Assembly (NCBI GenBank): GCA_017305715.1
Contig: JAFKKG010000019.1
Location: 124,001 to 188,000 of the forward strand
Origin: Hyphomicrobiales bacterium
GTDB taxonomy: Bacteria; Pseudomonadota; Alphaproteobacteria; Rhizobiales; Xanthobacteraceae
Reading direction: 5' to 3'
Length of the DNA stretch: 64,000 nucleotides
The position numbers and the translations under genes were made by a program. Below the pieces are notes generated by a model. It was not told the DNA's origin. It ran no database searches and saw only the letters and a list, made by a program, of their open reading frames with translations. The stretch's first letter is position 1; every line of letters starts with the position of its first letter. Of the stretch, positions 16,696 through 25,918 are shown in pieces.

Positions 16696-17903
16696 TTCTC
16701 GGCGTCGATAACGTCACCAATAGGCTTCCAGGTGACGCCATCGAATTTAACGAGCTGAGCTTGGCTCATTGGCGTATACCGTGTCGCCGTTGTGTTCAGC
16801 TTTATGCCGGGAAGCATGGTCGGTAATACGAGATCCTTGATGCTCGTCGCCTGCCTCATCAAGTTTTCCCTGGTCAGGTTGTCGCCGCAATTCTGCAGGA
16901 CATGAACAAATGTTTGTGCCGTCGCGTAACCGAAGAGGGAATAAGTCTCGGTCGGATTCGCGTCCGGCATAAACTTCTTCATGAAAGCGAGATATTCTTG
17001 GACGCCGGGGTCGTTCGCCCATGTCACATCGGTAGGTTCCTTGCGAAAGGAAACGGTCATGACGCCCTTGGAATTATCCAGCCCGGCCGGCGCCAGCGTG
17101 CTGGAGATCGAGCCAGCCGCGTCGCTGAGAAAATGAAGAGCCTCCCACTTCGTTTCCGTCATCTTTTTGATGGCTTGGGCAGCAAATTTTGGGGTCGATA
17201 TGTCCACAAGCACGTCTGCACCCGAAGACTTCAAGATCAAGATCTGCGAATCGATCGTAGGGTCACTAGTTTCGTAGCTAAGCTCCTTCACGATCATCGT
17301 TGCAGCCTTCTCGCCCAGGCCATCGCGAAGTCCCTTGAGATGATCACGCCCGAAATCATCATTCTGAAATAGGACTGCAATCTTCGCGTTGGGACGTTCT
17401 TTTAAAAGGTATTTTGCGTAGATGACGCCTTTGGCATGGTTGTTCGGCTGCCAACCCATCGACCACGGGTAATTGGCAGGGTCCGACACCCTGTTTGCCC
17501 CCGTACCGAGGAACAACGCCGGCACCTTCTTTGTATTGAGATATTTTTGGATCGCGAAGTTCGATGGTGATCCAAAGGTGCCGACGATCGCGAGGACTTC
17601 GTCCGATTCGACAAGGCGGCGGGTCTGCTCAACCGCCTTCGGAGGGCTATACCCGTCATCGAGCGAAATCAGATTGATCTTGCGACCATTGACTCCCCCC
17701 TCAATGTTCACTTTCTGAAAATAAGCTGACATAGCCCGGCCGATCGCAGCAAAGCTTGATGCAGGACCGCTGTAGGGCATGGTTTGTCCGATTCGTACCT
17801 CGGCATCAGTGACGCCGGGGCCGTAATTCTTCTCTTGTCCAGATGCTGGCAGTGCCGACGCTACACAAAGGGCCACGCAGGCCGCCGTTATGAATTTATT
17901 CAC
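16692..17903 (-). CDS. Branched-chain-amino-acid-type ABC transporter substrate-binding protein
   Basis: A 403-residue LivK-type periplasmic receptor. It has a signal peptide (ITAACVALCVASALPASGQE) and then the family start YGPGVTDAEVRIGQTMPYSG. The later GYSPPKAVEQTRRLVESDEV is typical of aromatic-acid-cluster receptors in Bradyrhizobium. No livHMGF genes are close. It follows the acyl-CoA ligase by 21 bp on the same strand, so the two are probably co-transcribed. The ligand may be the acid activated by that ligase, which is inference. Confidence 0.88.
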   Translation of the reverse strand: MNKFITAACVALCVASALPASGQEKNYGPGVTDAEVRIGQTMPYSGPASSFAAIGRAMSAYFQKVNIEGGVNGRKINLISLDDGYSPPKAVEQTRRLVESDEVLAIVGTFGSPSNFAIQKYLNTKKVPALFLGTGANRVSDPANYPWSMGWQPNNHAKGVIYAKYLLKERPNAKIAVLFQNDDFGRDHLKGLRDGLGEKAATMIVKELSYETSDPTIDSQILILKSSGADVLVDISTPKFAAQAIKKMTETKWEALHFLSDAAGSISSTLAPAGLDNSKGVMTVSFRKEPTDVTWANDPGVQEYLAFMKKFMPDANPTETYSLFGYATAQTFVHVLQNCGDNLTRENLMRQATSIKDLVLPTMLPGIKLNTTATRYTPMSQAQLVKFDGVTWKPIGDVIDAEK

Positions 17904-17924
17904 GGTTGTCTCCTCTGGAAAACG

Positions 17925-19454
17925 TCAAGCTGACTTGAGATAGCGTTGCTTAAGCAGGTGCTTGAAAAGCTTGCCGTTTTCTTGCCTTGGCAATACAGAT
18001 TCGAAGTCGACCGACCGCGGACACTTCACGTGTGAAAGGCCGTCCCGACAGAAGGCAATGAGCTCTGCGGCGAGCGTAGACGATGCCTTTGAAGGATCTT
18101 TGAGCTGCACGACCGCTTTTACTTCCTCGCCGTACTCCTGGTTCGGTATCCCGAACACGGCGACGTCGGCGATGGCCGGATGCAACGCCAAGCGGTTTTC
18201 GATCTCCGCGGGATAAATGTTGACTCCGCCGGATATGATCATGTGCGAGCGGCGGTCGGTCAGATAGAGATAACCGTCTCGGTCGAGGTAACCGACATCA
18301 CCGATAGTCGACCAGCCTTTATCATTTTGAGAGCTCGCGGTCTTCTCCGGGTCGTTGTGGTAGACGAATTTCGGCCCTTCGAAGAAGACGTCGCCGATTT
18401 CTCCTACTTCCAGCTCGTTCTTGTTCTCGTCGAGAATATGAAGCTTGCCGACACAGGCTCGGCCGACCGAACCGCGATGCGCAAGCCACTCCTCCGTTGA
18501 AATGCAGGTCGCGCCGTTGCGTTCAGACCCTGCGTAGTATTCCCAGACGATCGGGCCCCACCAGTCAATCATTTGTTGCTTGATTTCCGGCGGACACGGT
18601 GCAGCCGCGTGAACGGCGCAGCGATGTGAGGAAAGGTCATAGCGCGACCGTGTTTCCTGCGGCAGGGACAACAGACGAAAAAACATCGTCGGTACCCATT
18701 GGCTGTGCGTGATGCGATATCGCTCAATCGCAGCAAGGGCGTGTTCCGCTGCAAACTTCTTCATGATTACGGCGGTACCGCCAGTATCCAACGTGCGCAT
18801 GGTGAAACGAAGCGGCGCGGCGTGATATAAGGGAGCCGGCGAAAGATAGATCGCATTCTGGTCGAAACCGAAACTGCGCTGGACCCAATCTCCACTTAGC
18901 TGTGCTTGCGTGGCATGCGTAAAAAGCGGTTGTTTGATCCCTTTGGGCTTTCCGGTCGTGCCCGAAGAATAGCAGAAATCTCTTCCGATGAGCCCGTCGT
19001 CCGGAAGTTCTATCAGGCGATCGAATCTTGAAACTTCCAACTCATAAGCGGCGCACTCGTCCAACGCGCCCGCGACGGAGAAGATCGCGCAGTTCTGAGA
19101 GCTGTCAGCCTGTAGCGATTGAACAACTGCTGCGAAGTGGGAGGCAACGAAGAACGCCTTGGCTCCGCTGTCGCGAACGATATAAGCGGCCTCCTCGGGA
19201 CTTAGGTGAGCACTGACGGGTGTGTAGTAAACGCCGTGTCGGCGGGCGCCCCACATGATTTCGAAATAGGTGAGGTCGTTATCGAGCATGATTGCGATGC
19301 TGTCGCCGGGTGCCAGACCAAGCCACATCAGAAGCTGCGCGACGGCGTTGGAGCGGCGATCAAGTTGGCCATAAGTCAGAGCCTGGTCCGAGAACGCCAT
19401 CAAGGCTGCAATTTTATCTGGATCACGTTCCGCCCACCGGCGCAAAATTGGCAT
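17925..19454 (-). CDS. AMP-forming acyl-CoA ligase
   Basis: A 509-residue ANL-family enzyme that activates a carboxylic acid with ATP and CoA. The P-loop-like motif YSSGTTGKPKGIKQP, the adenylate motif YYAGSERNGAT and the hinge YLTDRRSHMIISGGVNIYPA are present; the C-terminal catalytic lysine region reads PRQENGKLFKHLLK. The full family length is kept. The substrate is not evident; the neighbourhood (MhpA-like monooxygenase, acyl-CoA dehydrogenase) points to an aromatic or phenylpropanoid acid. Confidence 0.88.
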   Translation of the reverse strand: MPILRRWAERDPDKIAALMAFSDQALTYGQLDRRSNAVAQLLMWLGLAPGDSIAIMLDNDLTYFEIMWGARRHGVYYTPVSAHLSPEEAAYIVRDSGAKAFFVASHFAAVVQSLQADSSQNCAIFSVAGALDECAAYELEVSRFDRLIELPDDGLIGRDFCYSSGTTGKPKGIKQPLFTHATQAQLSGDWVQRSFGFDQNAIYLSPAPLYHAAPLRFTMRTLDTGGTAVIMKKFAAEHALAAIERYRITHSQWVPTMFFRLLSLPQETRSRYDLSSHRCAVHAAAPCPPEIKQQMIDWWGPIVWEYYAGSERNGATCISTEEWLAHRGSVGRACVGKLHILDENKNELEVGEIGDVFFEGPKFVYHNDPEKTASSQNDKGWSTIGDVGYLDRDGYLYLTDRRSHMIISGGVNIYPAEIENRLALHPAIADVAVFGIPNQEYGEEVKAVVQLKDPSKASSTLAAELIAFCRDGLSHVKCPRSVDFESVLPRQENGKLFKHLLKQRYLKSA

Positions 19455-19580
19455 TGCTTCCTCGCCTGAAAAGCTGCGGTCGACCGCCGACTGAGCGTCG
19501 GTTCTCGGCGCATTATCCTTTCAAGCCTTAACTGGGGGAATGACCATACCTGCCAAAGAATTGGCGAAATCCGACGCGCG

Positions 19581-20639
19581 CTACTTCGCCTTTGTCTTGT
19601 GTCGGTCACGAAACTCGCCGGGAGACAAGCCGGTCCATCGCCGAAATGCCCTATGAAATGTGCTCAATTCCGAGAAACCCAAGGAGAGGGCGATTTCTTC
19701 GAGCGTCAAGCGGGATTTCGCCAGCAGATGCGTGGCGACGTCGTGCCGCAGCTTGTCCTTGATCTCTTGGAACCCGCAATTCTCTTCCTCGATCAAGCGG
19801 CGGCGCAGCGTCTGTTGCGAGACGGCGAGCATGTCCGCGACGTCTTCGAGCGAGGTGGATCGCTTGAGGTTGCGGCGAAGGATGGCGCGCACCCGCTCCG
19901 CCATGCTGCTGTCGTCCCTGTAGCGAAGGAGCAGTGCGTTCGGCATCGAGGCAAGAAATCGCTGTAGCCGATCCTGGTCCGGCATTATCGGCAAATCCAG
20001 CAATTGGGCATCGAAACGGATTTCCGTACGAGGCTGGTCGAAAAGCATAGGAGCGCGATAGAACGGCTCGACTTCGGAGCTGAAGGACTGCTCCGAGAAA
20101 ACGTAGTGAACCGTTATCAAAGGGAGCCTGCGGCCAACAAGCCAACACATCAGTCCGTATGCGAAAAAGAGGATGGCCCCGTTGACCATCCGCCGTCGGG
20201 TCGGCTGGTCGATCTTGTCGGAGACGTATAATGAGGCGTCCTCCGGGCCCTCAGACAGACGCACAGCGAAATCATCTACAAGCAGGTGGTAGAACTGACA
20301 TCCTATCCGAATGGCTTCCCGCAAGTTTGCGCATCGAATCAGCAGGCGACACATCATCCGGAACGAACCCGGCTTGATAGGACGACCGCAGAGCAACCAA
20401 AACTCATCACGCGTTTCGCGGGTTAGGCGGCCGATCAGCCTGGCGAACTGGTCTTGAGGCAATCTTGCGCCTGGTACCGCAATTTGTTCAGGCTTTATTC
20501 CGGCCCGGGCAAGAAGCCGGTCGATGTCAAAGCCCGCCTCTCGCACCCCACTCAGTACAAGTCCGACGTAGCCCGAATCGATGGCGGTGCGTGACAGCTC
20601 CCCGCTCGATGAATTCACTCTTTCAGCAACTCTCGGCAT
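19581..20639 (-). CDS. AraC-family transcription regulator
   Basis: A 352-residue protein with an arabinose-binding-like N-terminal domain (residues ~25-215) and a C-terminal AraC DNA-binding domain. The two helix-turn-helix regions are DVADMLAVSQQTLRRRL and EEIALSLGFSELSTFHRAFR. The layout matches the OruR/ArgR-like group. It is divergent from the quinone oxidoreductase at 20781 and upstream of the minus-strand ligase-receptor-monooxygenase run, so it is the likely local activator. Confidence 0.88.
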   Translation of the reverse strand: MPRVAERVNSSSGELSRTAIDSGYVGLVLSGVREAGFDIDRLLARAGIKPEQIAVPGARLPQDQFARLIGRLTRETRDEFWLLCGRPIKPGSFRMMCRLLIRCANLREAIRIGCQFYHLLVDDFAVRLSEGPEDASLYVSDKIDQPTRRRMVNGAILFFAYGLMCWLVGRRLPLITVHYVFSEQSFSSEVEPFYRAPMLFDQPRTEIRFDAQLLDLPIMPDQDRLQRFLASMPNALLLRYRDDSSMAERVRAILRRNLKRSTSLEDVADMLAVSQQTLRRRLIEEENCGFQEIKDKLRHDVATHLLAKSRLTLEEIALSLGFSELSTFHRAFRRWTGLSPGEFRDRHKTKAK

Positions 20640-20780
20640 GGCGCAGCTATGTTAGCCTTTCGACGGGGGTCTGTCGCCACCCCTGGCAGGTAATGTCAAC
20701 GCTATTGAAGGCTTGCGTCATTGCGAACTGGGGGCGGCTTCCCTCTATTCTCCGGCAACAAAAGGTAGGAGGCAGCCTGC

Positions 20781-21770
20781 ATGCGTTCGCTAATGAGTTT
20801 TGAACCGGGCGGGCCCGAGACCCTGCGTTTGGTCGATACGCCAAAGCCCATTCCCGGACCAGCGCAAATCCAGGTAGAAGTAAAGGCCTGTGGGATCAAC
20901 TATCCGGATTTGCTCACCATTCAGGATCGGTATCAAGTTAAGACGCCCCGCCCGTTTGCTCCGGGCGCCGAAGTCGCGGGTATAGTTTCCTCCATAGGGC
21001 CTGGCATCTCCGATTTCCGCGTCGGTCAGCGGGTCGCTGCGCGTATCGGAACCGGAGGCTTGGCTGAATTTGTCGTGGCAGACGTATCGCGTTGCAGCGT
21101 GATTCCGGAAGGAATGTCGTTCTCCGATGCAGCTGTCATGCAGTTCACCTTTGAGACTGCATATTATGCCCTGTCGACCCGTGCACGATTGAAGGCCGGA
21201 GAGACGGTGCTTGTTTTGGGCGCCGGCGGGGGAGTAGGGATCGCGTCGGTTCAAGTGGCGCGCAATCTCGGTGGGCGCGTCATTGCGGCGGGGTCTTCCC
21301 AGGAGAAGGTCGACTTTGCTTGCCGGCACGGGGCCAGCGGTAGCCTCGTGTATCCCTCTACGGCACCGGAAGATCGCCGCGAGGTGGCCGCGCTAATGAA
21401 GGGCTCGGTCGGCCCGCAAGGTGCTGATGTAATAGTCGACCCGGTCGGAGGTTGGCTCAGTGAAGCTGCGATACGTTCCCTTGCCGAAGGAGGCAGATAC
21501 CTTGTGCTCGGCTTTACGGCAGGGATTCCATCTTTGCCGCTGAATCTTCCTCTTTTGAAAAACGGCGACATACTTGGGATAAATTGGCGCACTTTTGTTC
21601 TGCAGCAGAGTGCGCAGAACGATGCACATCGTCGCGAACTTCACCGATGGTACAGCGAAGGAAATCTTTCGCCCGGCATCACGTCCGAATTTCCCCTTTC
21701 AGAAGGCAGCAAGGCAATTCAGATGCTTGCTGACCGAAAGGTTGCCGGAAAAGTCGTCGTGATGATCTGA
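20781..21770 (+). CDS. Quinone oxidoreductase-like MDR protein
   Basis: A 329-residue zinc-independent medium-chain dehydrogenase of the NADPH:quinone reductase type. It has GxExxG-like GAEVAGIV for the substrate domain and the NADPH fold GAGGGVGIASVQVARNLGG. No structural zinc cysteine cluster is present. The ATG follows GGTAGGAGGCAGCCTGC. It is the first gene divergent from the AraC regulator. Confidence 0.85.
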   Translation: MRSLMSFEPGGPETLRLVDTPKPIPGPAQIQVEVKACGINYPDLLTIQDRYQVKTPRPFAPGAEVAGIVSSIGPGISDFRVGQRVAARIGTGGLAEFVVADVSRCSVIPEGMSFSDAAVMQFTFETAYYALSTRARLKAGETVLVLGAGGGVGIASVQVARNLGGRVIAAGSSQEKVDFACRHGASGSLVYPSTAPEDRREVAALMKGSVGPQGADVIVDPVGGWLSEAAIRSLAEGGRYLVLGFTAGIPSLPLNLPLLKNGDILGINWRTFVLQQSAQNDAHRRELHRWYSEGNLSPGITSEFPLSEGSKAIQMLADRKVAGKVVVMI

Positions 21771-21826
21771 TAATTCGGTTCTGCGATCCAACCGGACATA
21801 GCCTGAGTTTAGATTGGGAGACGGCC

Positions 21827-22942
21827 ATGAGCGTACCGGCGACGATGAAAGCGGCCCGACTACATGAGATCGGCAAGCCGCTTGTAATCGATACGATCGA
21901 AACCCCGCACCCCTTGCATGGAGACGTGCTGATCCGCGTGCGTGCCTGCGGAATTGTGCCGAATCTCGTAAACGTTTTGCACCATTATCCAAAAGTCGCG
22001 GCGCATCTACCCCTTCCGCCTCTGCCGGCCATATTTGGTTTGGACCCCACCGGAGAAGTGGTAGCGATCGGAACCGGAGTGGACGGCGTTCACGCTGGTG
22101 ATCGGGTTTACGTCAATCCGGGAAGGTCGTGCGGGACCTGCCGACACTGCTGGTCCGGGGACCCCATCGCGTGCGAATCCTACACGTTCAACGGCTATTT
22201 CGGATTTTCACACCTCTCGAAAAAGCTATTCGAGCGCTATCCGTATGGTGGGCTTGGCGAATATATGACCGCCCCAGCGAGCGCATTGGTCAAGCTGCCG
22301 GAGTGTGTGAGCTTCAACCAGGCAGCGCGGTTCGGTTACATTGGAACTGCTTATTCCGGTTTGCGAAAAGCAAAAGTAAGTCCGGGTTCTAGTGTTTTGA
22401 TCAATGGCGGCTCGGGAACGCTCGGCGTATGCGCCGTTATAAGCGCACTGGCGCTAGGCGCTTCAAGAATATTTGCGACAGGTCGAAACCGAGGCCTTTT
22501 GGCCAGCGTGCAGGCGATAGCGCCAGGAAGGGTTGCAGTATTCAGTCTAGACGACGGAAATTTCTTCGACTGGATTAAGACGCGGACATCTGGCCAAGGT
22601 GTCGATGTGGCCATGGACTGTTTAGGCCCCGGCGCGAGCCACATCGCTTTCACCGAGGGACTGCGAAGCGTTCGCCGCGGGGGTCATCTCGTTGACGTTG
22701 GAGCCGTATCTGGCGACGTTTCGATCAACATCGGGAATATGATGGTTCGAAATATGACGCTGATCGCCTCTCTGTGGTTCACGACGGAAGAGGGACGCCA
22801 TCTGGCGGCGCTCGCGGACACCGGTCAACTGAAGCTGGCCGTTTTCGAAGACGTGTCCTTCGCCTTGAAAGACGTAAACGAAGCGCTGGCGCGTTTGGAT
22901 AGCCGACGCGGTGGATTTTCAAATTTCGTAATCAACCCCTAG
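21827..22942 (+). CDS. Alcohol dehydrogenase-like MDR protein with changed catalytic-zinc site
   Basis: A 371-residue medium-chain dehydrogenase. The structural zinc lobe is intact (CGTCRHCWSGDPIAC, four cysteines). The usual catalytic-zinc motif GHE is replaced by GLD in IFGLDPTGEV, so a main zinc ligand is missing. The nucleotide-binding part (LINGGSGTLGVCAVISALAL) is normal. It may act without catalytic zinc, as some reductases of this superfamily do. It lies 56 bp after the quinone reductase gene and is probably in the same operon. Confidence 0.82.
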   Translation: MSVPATMKAARLHEIGKPLVIDTIETPHPLHGDVLIRVRACGIVPNLVNVLHHYPKVAAHLPLPPLPAIFGLDPTGEVVAIGTGVDGVHAGDRVYVNPGRSCGTCRHCWSGDPIACESYTFNGYFGFSHLSKKLFERYPYGGLGEYMTAPASALVKLPECVSFNQAARFGYIGTAYSGLRKAKVSPGSSVLINGGSGTLGVCAVISALALGASRIFATGRNRGLLASVQAIAPGRVAVFSLDDGNFFDWIKTRTSGQGVDVAMDCLGPGASHIAFTEGLRSVRRGGHLVDVGAVSGDVSINIGNMMVRNMTLIASLWFTTEEGRHLAALADTGQLKLAVFEDVSFALKDVNEALARLDSRRGGFSNFVINP

Positions 22943-23111
22943 CGAGCAGCAAACTAAGCGTCGGTAGTCGATCGATAGATTTGGTCAAAACTTTTGGAAG
23001 CCAGCGACATACCCGACAATCACCATCCGAGGCAAACTTAGGCCGATGGTGTCCGATGACTTAAAGAGGACGGCAACTGTCCTCGACCGACAGCAGACAG
23101 GAGGAGATAGC

Positions 23112-24272
23112 GTGGATTTCGAATTTACCAAGGAGCAACTAGATCTTCAGCAGCGGGCACGTACTTTTATACAGACGGAGGTGCTGCCCAATTATCGTTC
23201 ATGGCCGATTACGGCTCCCGAATATAGTCCGGAACTGACAGCGCACCTGAAGAAGAAACTCCGGGAATTTGGGCTCTCGAAGCTCGTCGTCCCGAAGGAA
23301 TACGGTGGACAGGGATTGGGCGTAACGGAGGACGTCATTGTTCTCGCCGAATTTGCGCGATCGCCTCGAAGGATGCCGGGCGCGCACTTCGCTCCATGGC
23401 CCGTGCTCTACAAAGCGACGGAAGAAATCAAGAAAAAGTATTTGTATCCCGTCTTGGAAGGCGAAACGTCTTGGTCCATGTGCTTTACCGAACCCGACGC
23501 GGGGTCGGACCTCGCTCGCATCAAGACCACTGCCGTGAAAAAGAATGGCCAATACGTCATTAACGGACGAAAGATGTGGAGGACCGGCCACCACGGAGCC
23601 TCTTACACGGCCGTCGCCGCCGTGACCGATCCGGAAAAAGGTCATCGTGGGATCAGTATCCTCCTCGTTGACAACGATTCACCCGGGTTCGAAAAGGTGC
23701 GCGATATTCCTGTCATATCGCGCCAATGGGGTATCGAGGAGGAAGTAAAGTTTGAGAACGTCGTCGTTCCTGCAGAAAATCTTCTGGGGGAAGAAGGCGC
23801 CGGCTTCTCCATCGCGCAGCACCAGTTCAATCGCTTCCGACTTCGTTTGGGAGGAGTTGCACTGGGAATGGCCGAACGCAGCCAGGAACTAGCGGTCGAA
23901 TGGGCCCAGACGCGCGAAGTGTTCGGAGGCAAGCTCGGTGATAACCAGGCAATCCAGTGGATGCTCACGGACTCGCAGTACGACATCGAATCCATCAGGT
24001 GGAACACGTATTACGCTGCGTGGCTCGTTGACCGCGGAGGATATTCAGCCGCGAGGCTTCAGGCGTCGATGGTCAAGGGCTACTGTATCGACGCAGGATT
24101 GCGCGTCGTCGATCGAGCGATGCAGATTCTCGGGGGGCGCGGCTTAGCAATCGACGATTACCCGTTCAGCGATTTCTACAACCATCTGCGGATGTGTAAG
24201 CAGATGGAAGGATCGACGGAGATCATGAAGATTGTGATGGCTCGCGAGATCCTCAAGAAGGATCCTTCATAG
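23112..24272 (+). CDS. Acyl-CoA dehydrogenase
   Basis: A 386-residue flavoprotein that oxidises an acyl-CoA to the 2,3-enoyl-CoA. Typical segments are FTEPDAGSDLARIKTTAV, the FAD-binding NRFRLRLGGVALGMAE, QILGGRGLAIDDYP and the C-terminal QMEGSTEIMKIVMAREILKK. GTG 23112 is preceded by ACAGGAGGAGATAGC and gives the family N-terminus MDFEFTKEQ; the in-frame ATG at 23046 is less likely. A possible hairpin (GCCGGGCG, loop TTGAC, CGCTCGGC) follows the stop at 24288-24308. Confidence 0.9.
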   Translation: MDFEFTKEQLDLQQRARTFIQTEVLPNYRSWPITAPEYSPELTAHLKKKLREFGLSKLVVPKEYGGQGLGVTEDVIVLAEFARSPRRMPGAHFAPWPVLYKATEEIKKKYLYPVLEGETSWSMCFTEPDAGSDLARIKTTAVKKNGQYVINGRKMWRTGHHGASYTAVAAVTDPEKGHRGISILLVDNDSPGFEKVRDIPVISRQWGIEEEVKFENVVVPAENLLGEEGAGFSIAQHQFNRFRLRLGGVALGMAERSQELAVEWAQTREVFGGKLGDNQAIQWMLTDSQYDIESIRWNTYYAAWLVDRGGYSAARLQASMVKGYCIDAGLRVVDRAMQILGGRGLAIDDYPFSDFYNHLRMCKQMEGSTEIMKIVMAREILKKDPS

Positions 24273-24441
24273 AACTTGAATGATCCCGCCGGGCGTTGAC
24301 CGCTCGGCGTGGGCGACGGGAGGCGGTTGGTCGTCCACCTGATTTGAAGCGGCCCGCATGGCAGCAAAATTGGAGGACATGGGGTGTTGCGGGCTTGGAA
24401 TTGTTCGCTGCTGATTTCGCGATACCAGAAGGAGAAACGGC

Positions 24442-24786
24442 ATGATCGACGCGACTGAAGGATCTGAATGTTCCTCAAAGGATTATCGTTCGCCGCCCGT
24501 GTTAAATCTGGAGCTTAATACGGCAGATGAAAACCTACATAGAGCCTACGAGCGAATCCGGCGCGCGGCGCCCGTTTGTCAGCTGACCAAAGAGGGGCTT
24601 TACTACATAGGCCGATACGATGATGTGCGATAAGCAATCGCCGACTGGGCTTCATTTTCCAGCGTGGGACGGTCTAACAGCCCGCTACTCAGTCGAATCA
24701 TTACGGGGGACTTCTCGTTCTCGACCTGTGATGTCGGTTATTCCAATTTCCAAGCGCCGTTCGAGGCGTTGCAACGAATTCGATAG
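24442..24786 (+). pseudogene. N-terminal fragment of a cytochrome P450
   Basis: An ATG at 24442 opens 63 codons with the P450 opening pattern (HRAYERIRRAAPVCQLTKEG, then YYIGRYDDVR). The frame is then stopped by TAA at 24631. Beyond it the same frame continues in P450 style (AIADWASFSSVGRSNSP) until TAG at 24784. The oxygen-binding and haem-cysteine parts are absent. So this is a broken remnant with one nonsense codon and a lost 3' part. Confidence 0.7.
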
Positions 24787-24885
24787 GCGAATTAACAGTG
24801 ACCTCACGATGAGTGCGGTTTAAGGTCCGGATTGATGAAGCGGCCATCAGCAGCCGTAGATAATTTCACGAAGGGGGAATAGAGC

Positions 24886-25884
24886 ATGCTTGGGATTCGG
24901 CGGAGATCGCCAGGAAGGGGACTGATATGGCTGGCTGCGCTGGCGATGGCTGCATCGATCAGCGCATCCGCGGCTTCCGCCCAATCCTACCCAAATCGCG
25001 TGATCCGGATCATTCACGGTTTCGCGCCGGGAGGTGCCGCCGATACTCTGTCGCGCATCATGGCGGAGGGTTTGTCCAAGCAATTGGGCCAAAACGTCAT
25101 CGTTGAAGCGAAGCCGGGCGCCGGTGGCAATATAGGCTCCGAAGCCGTCGCCAAGGCCGACCCGGACGGCTACACGCTGGGTCTGGTGACCGGCGGTCAT
25201 GCCATTTCAGGCGCGCTATACAGCGACCTGCGATTTCAGCCGGTCGACAGCTTCGAGATGATCTCCACGATCGTATATTATGCGCTCGTCGTCGCGGTGC
25301 GCAGTGACTTTCCCGCCAAGACGCTCGGCGACTTGATCGCACTCGCCAAGGCAAAGCCCGGCACGCTCTCGTTCGGATCGGTCGGTTTTGGCAGCACACA
25401 CCACCTTGCCGGCGAGTTGCTGAAGAAATCGGCTGGCATCGACATGGTGCACGTGCCCTATCGCGGCGATTCCCAGGCCATCGGCGCGCTGCTTGCGGGA
25501 GATGTACCTGTCATCGTCGGCACCACCGTACTGGTCGCGCCGCAGATCGAAAGCGGCGCGGTGCGCGGGCTTGCCGTCACTGCATCGACGCGGAGCGCGT
25601 TGTTACCCAACGTACCTTCTGCCGCCGAAGGGGGCCTGAAGGATTATGACGTCCGCACCTGGGCGGGGCTGTTGGCGCCGAAGGGAACGCCGCCGGGGAT
25701 TGTCGCCCAACTGAACGGAGCGGTACAGGCAAGCCTCGGTGATCCGGCCATCAAGTCCAAACTGGAAGCCGCCGTTGGCGGCGATGCGCGCGGCAGTACG
25801 CCGGATGAGATGCACGATCTGGTGGCATCGGAGATCGTGAAATGGCGGGCCCTGATCGAAGCCGCCAAGATACCGAAAATCTAG
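24886..25884 (+). CDS. Bug-family (TctC) tripartite tricarboxylate transporter receptor
   Basis: A 332-residue periplasmic solute-binding protein. A signal peptide (LIWLAALAMAASISASAASA) precedes the Bug signature YPNRVIRIIHGFAPGGAADTL and VEAKPGAGGNIGSEAVAKA. Bug proteins bind small carboxylates or aromatic acids for TctAB-type transporters; no tctA or tctB is nearby. It heads a same-strand operon with a ring-cleavage dioxygenase, which suggests an aromatic or dicarboxylic ligand. Confidence 0.9.
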   Translation: MLGIRRRSPGRGLIWLAALAMAASISASAASAQSYPNRVIRIIHGFAPGGAADTLSRIMAEGLSKQLGQNVIVEAKPGAGGNIGSEAVAKADPDGYTLGLVTGGHAISGALYSDLRFQPVDSFEMISTIVYYALVVAVRSDFPAKTLGDLIALAKAKPGTLSFGSVGFGSTHHLAGELLKKSAGIDMVHVPYRGDSQAIGALLAGDVPVIVGTTVLVAPQIESGAVRGLAVTASTRSALLPNVPSAAEGGLKDYDVRTWAGLLAPKGTPPGIVAQLNGAVQASLGDPAIKSKLEAAVGGDARGSTPDEMHDLVASEIVKWRALIEAAKIPKI

Positions 25885-25918
25885 TCAACTGAACAAGCCG
25901 CTTAGCGGGAGGAAATGA

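Noticed and set aside
24288-24308. Intrinsic terminator after the acyl-CoA dehydrogenase
   Set aside because: The stem has a mismatch and no T-run follows, so only mentioned with the gene.
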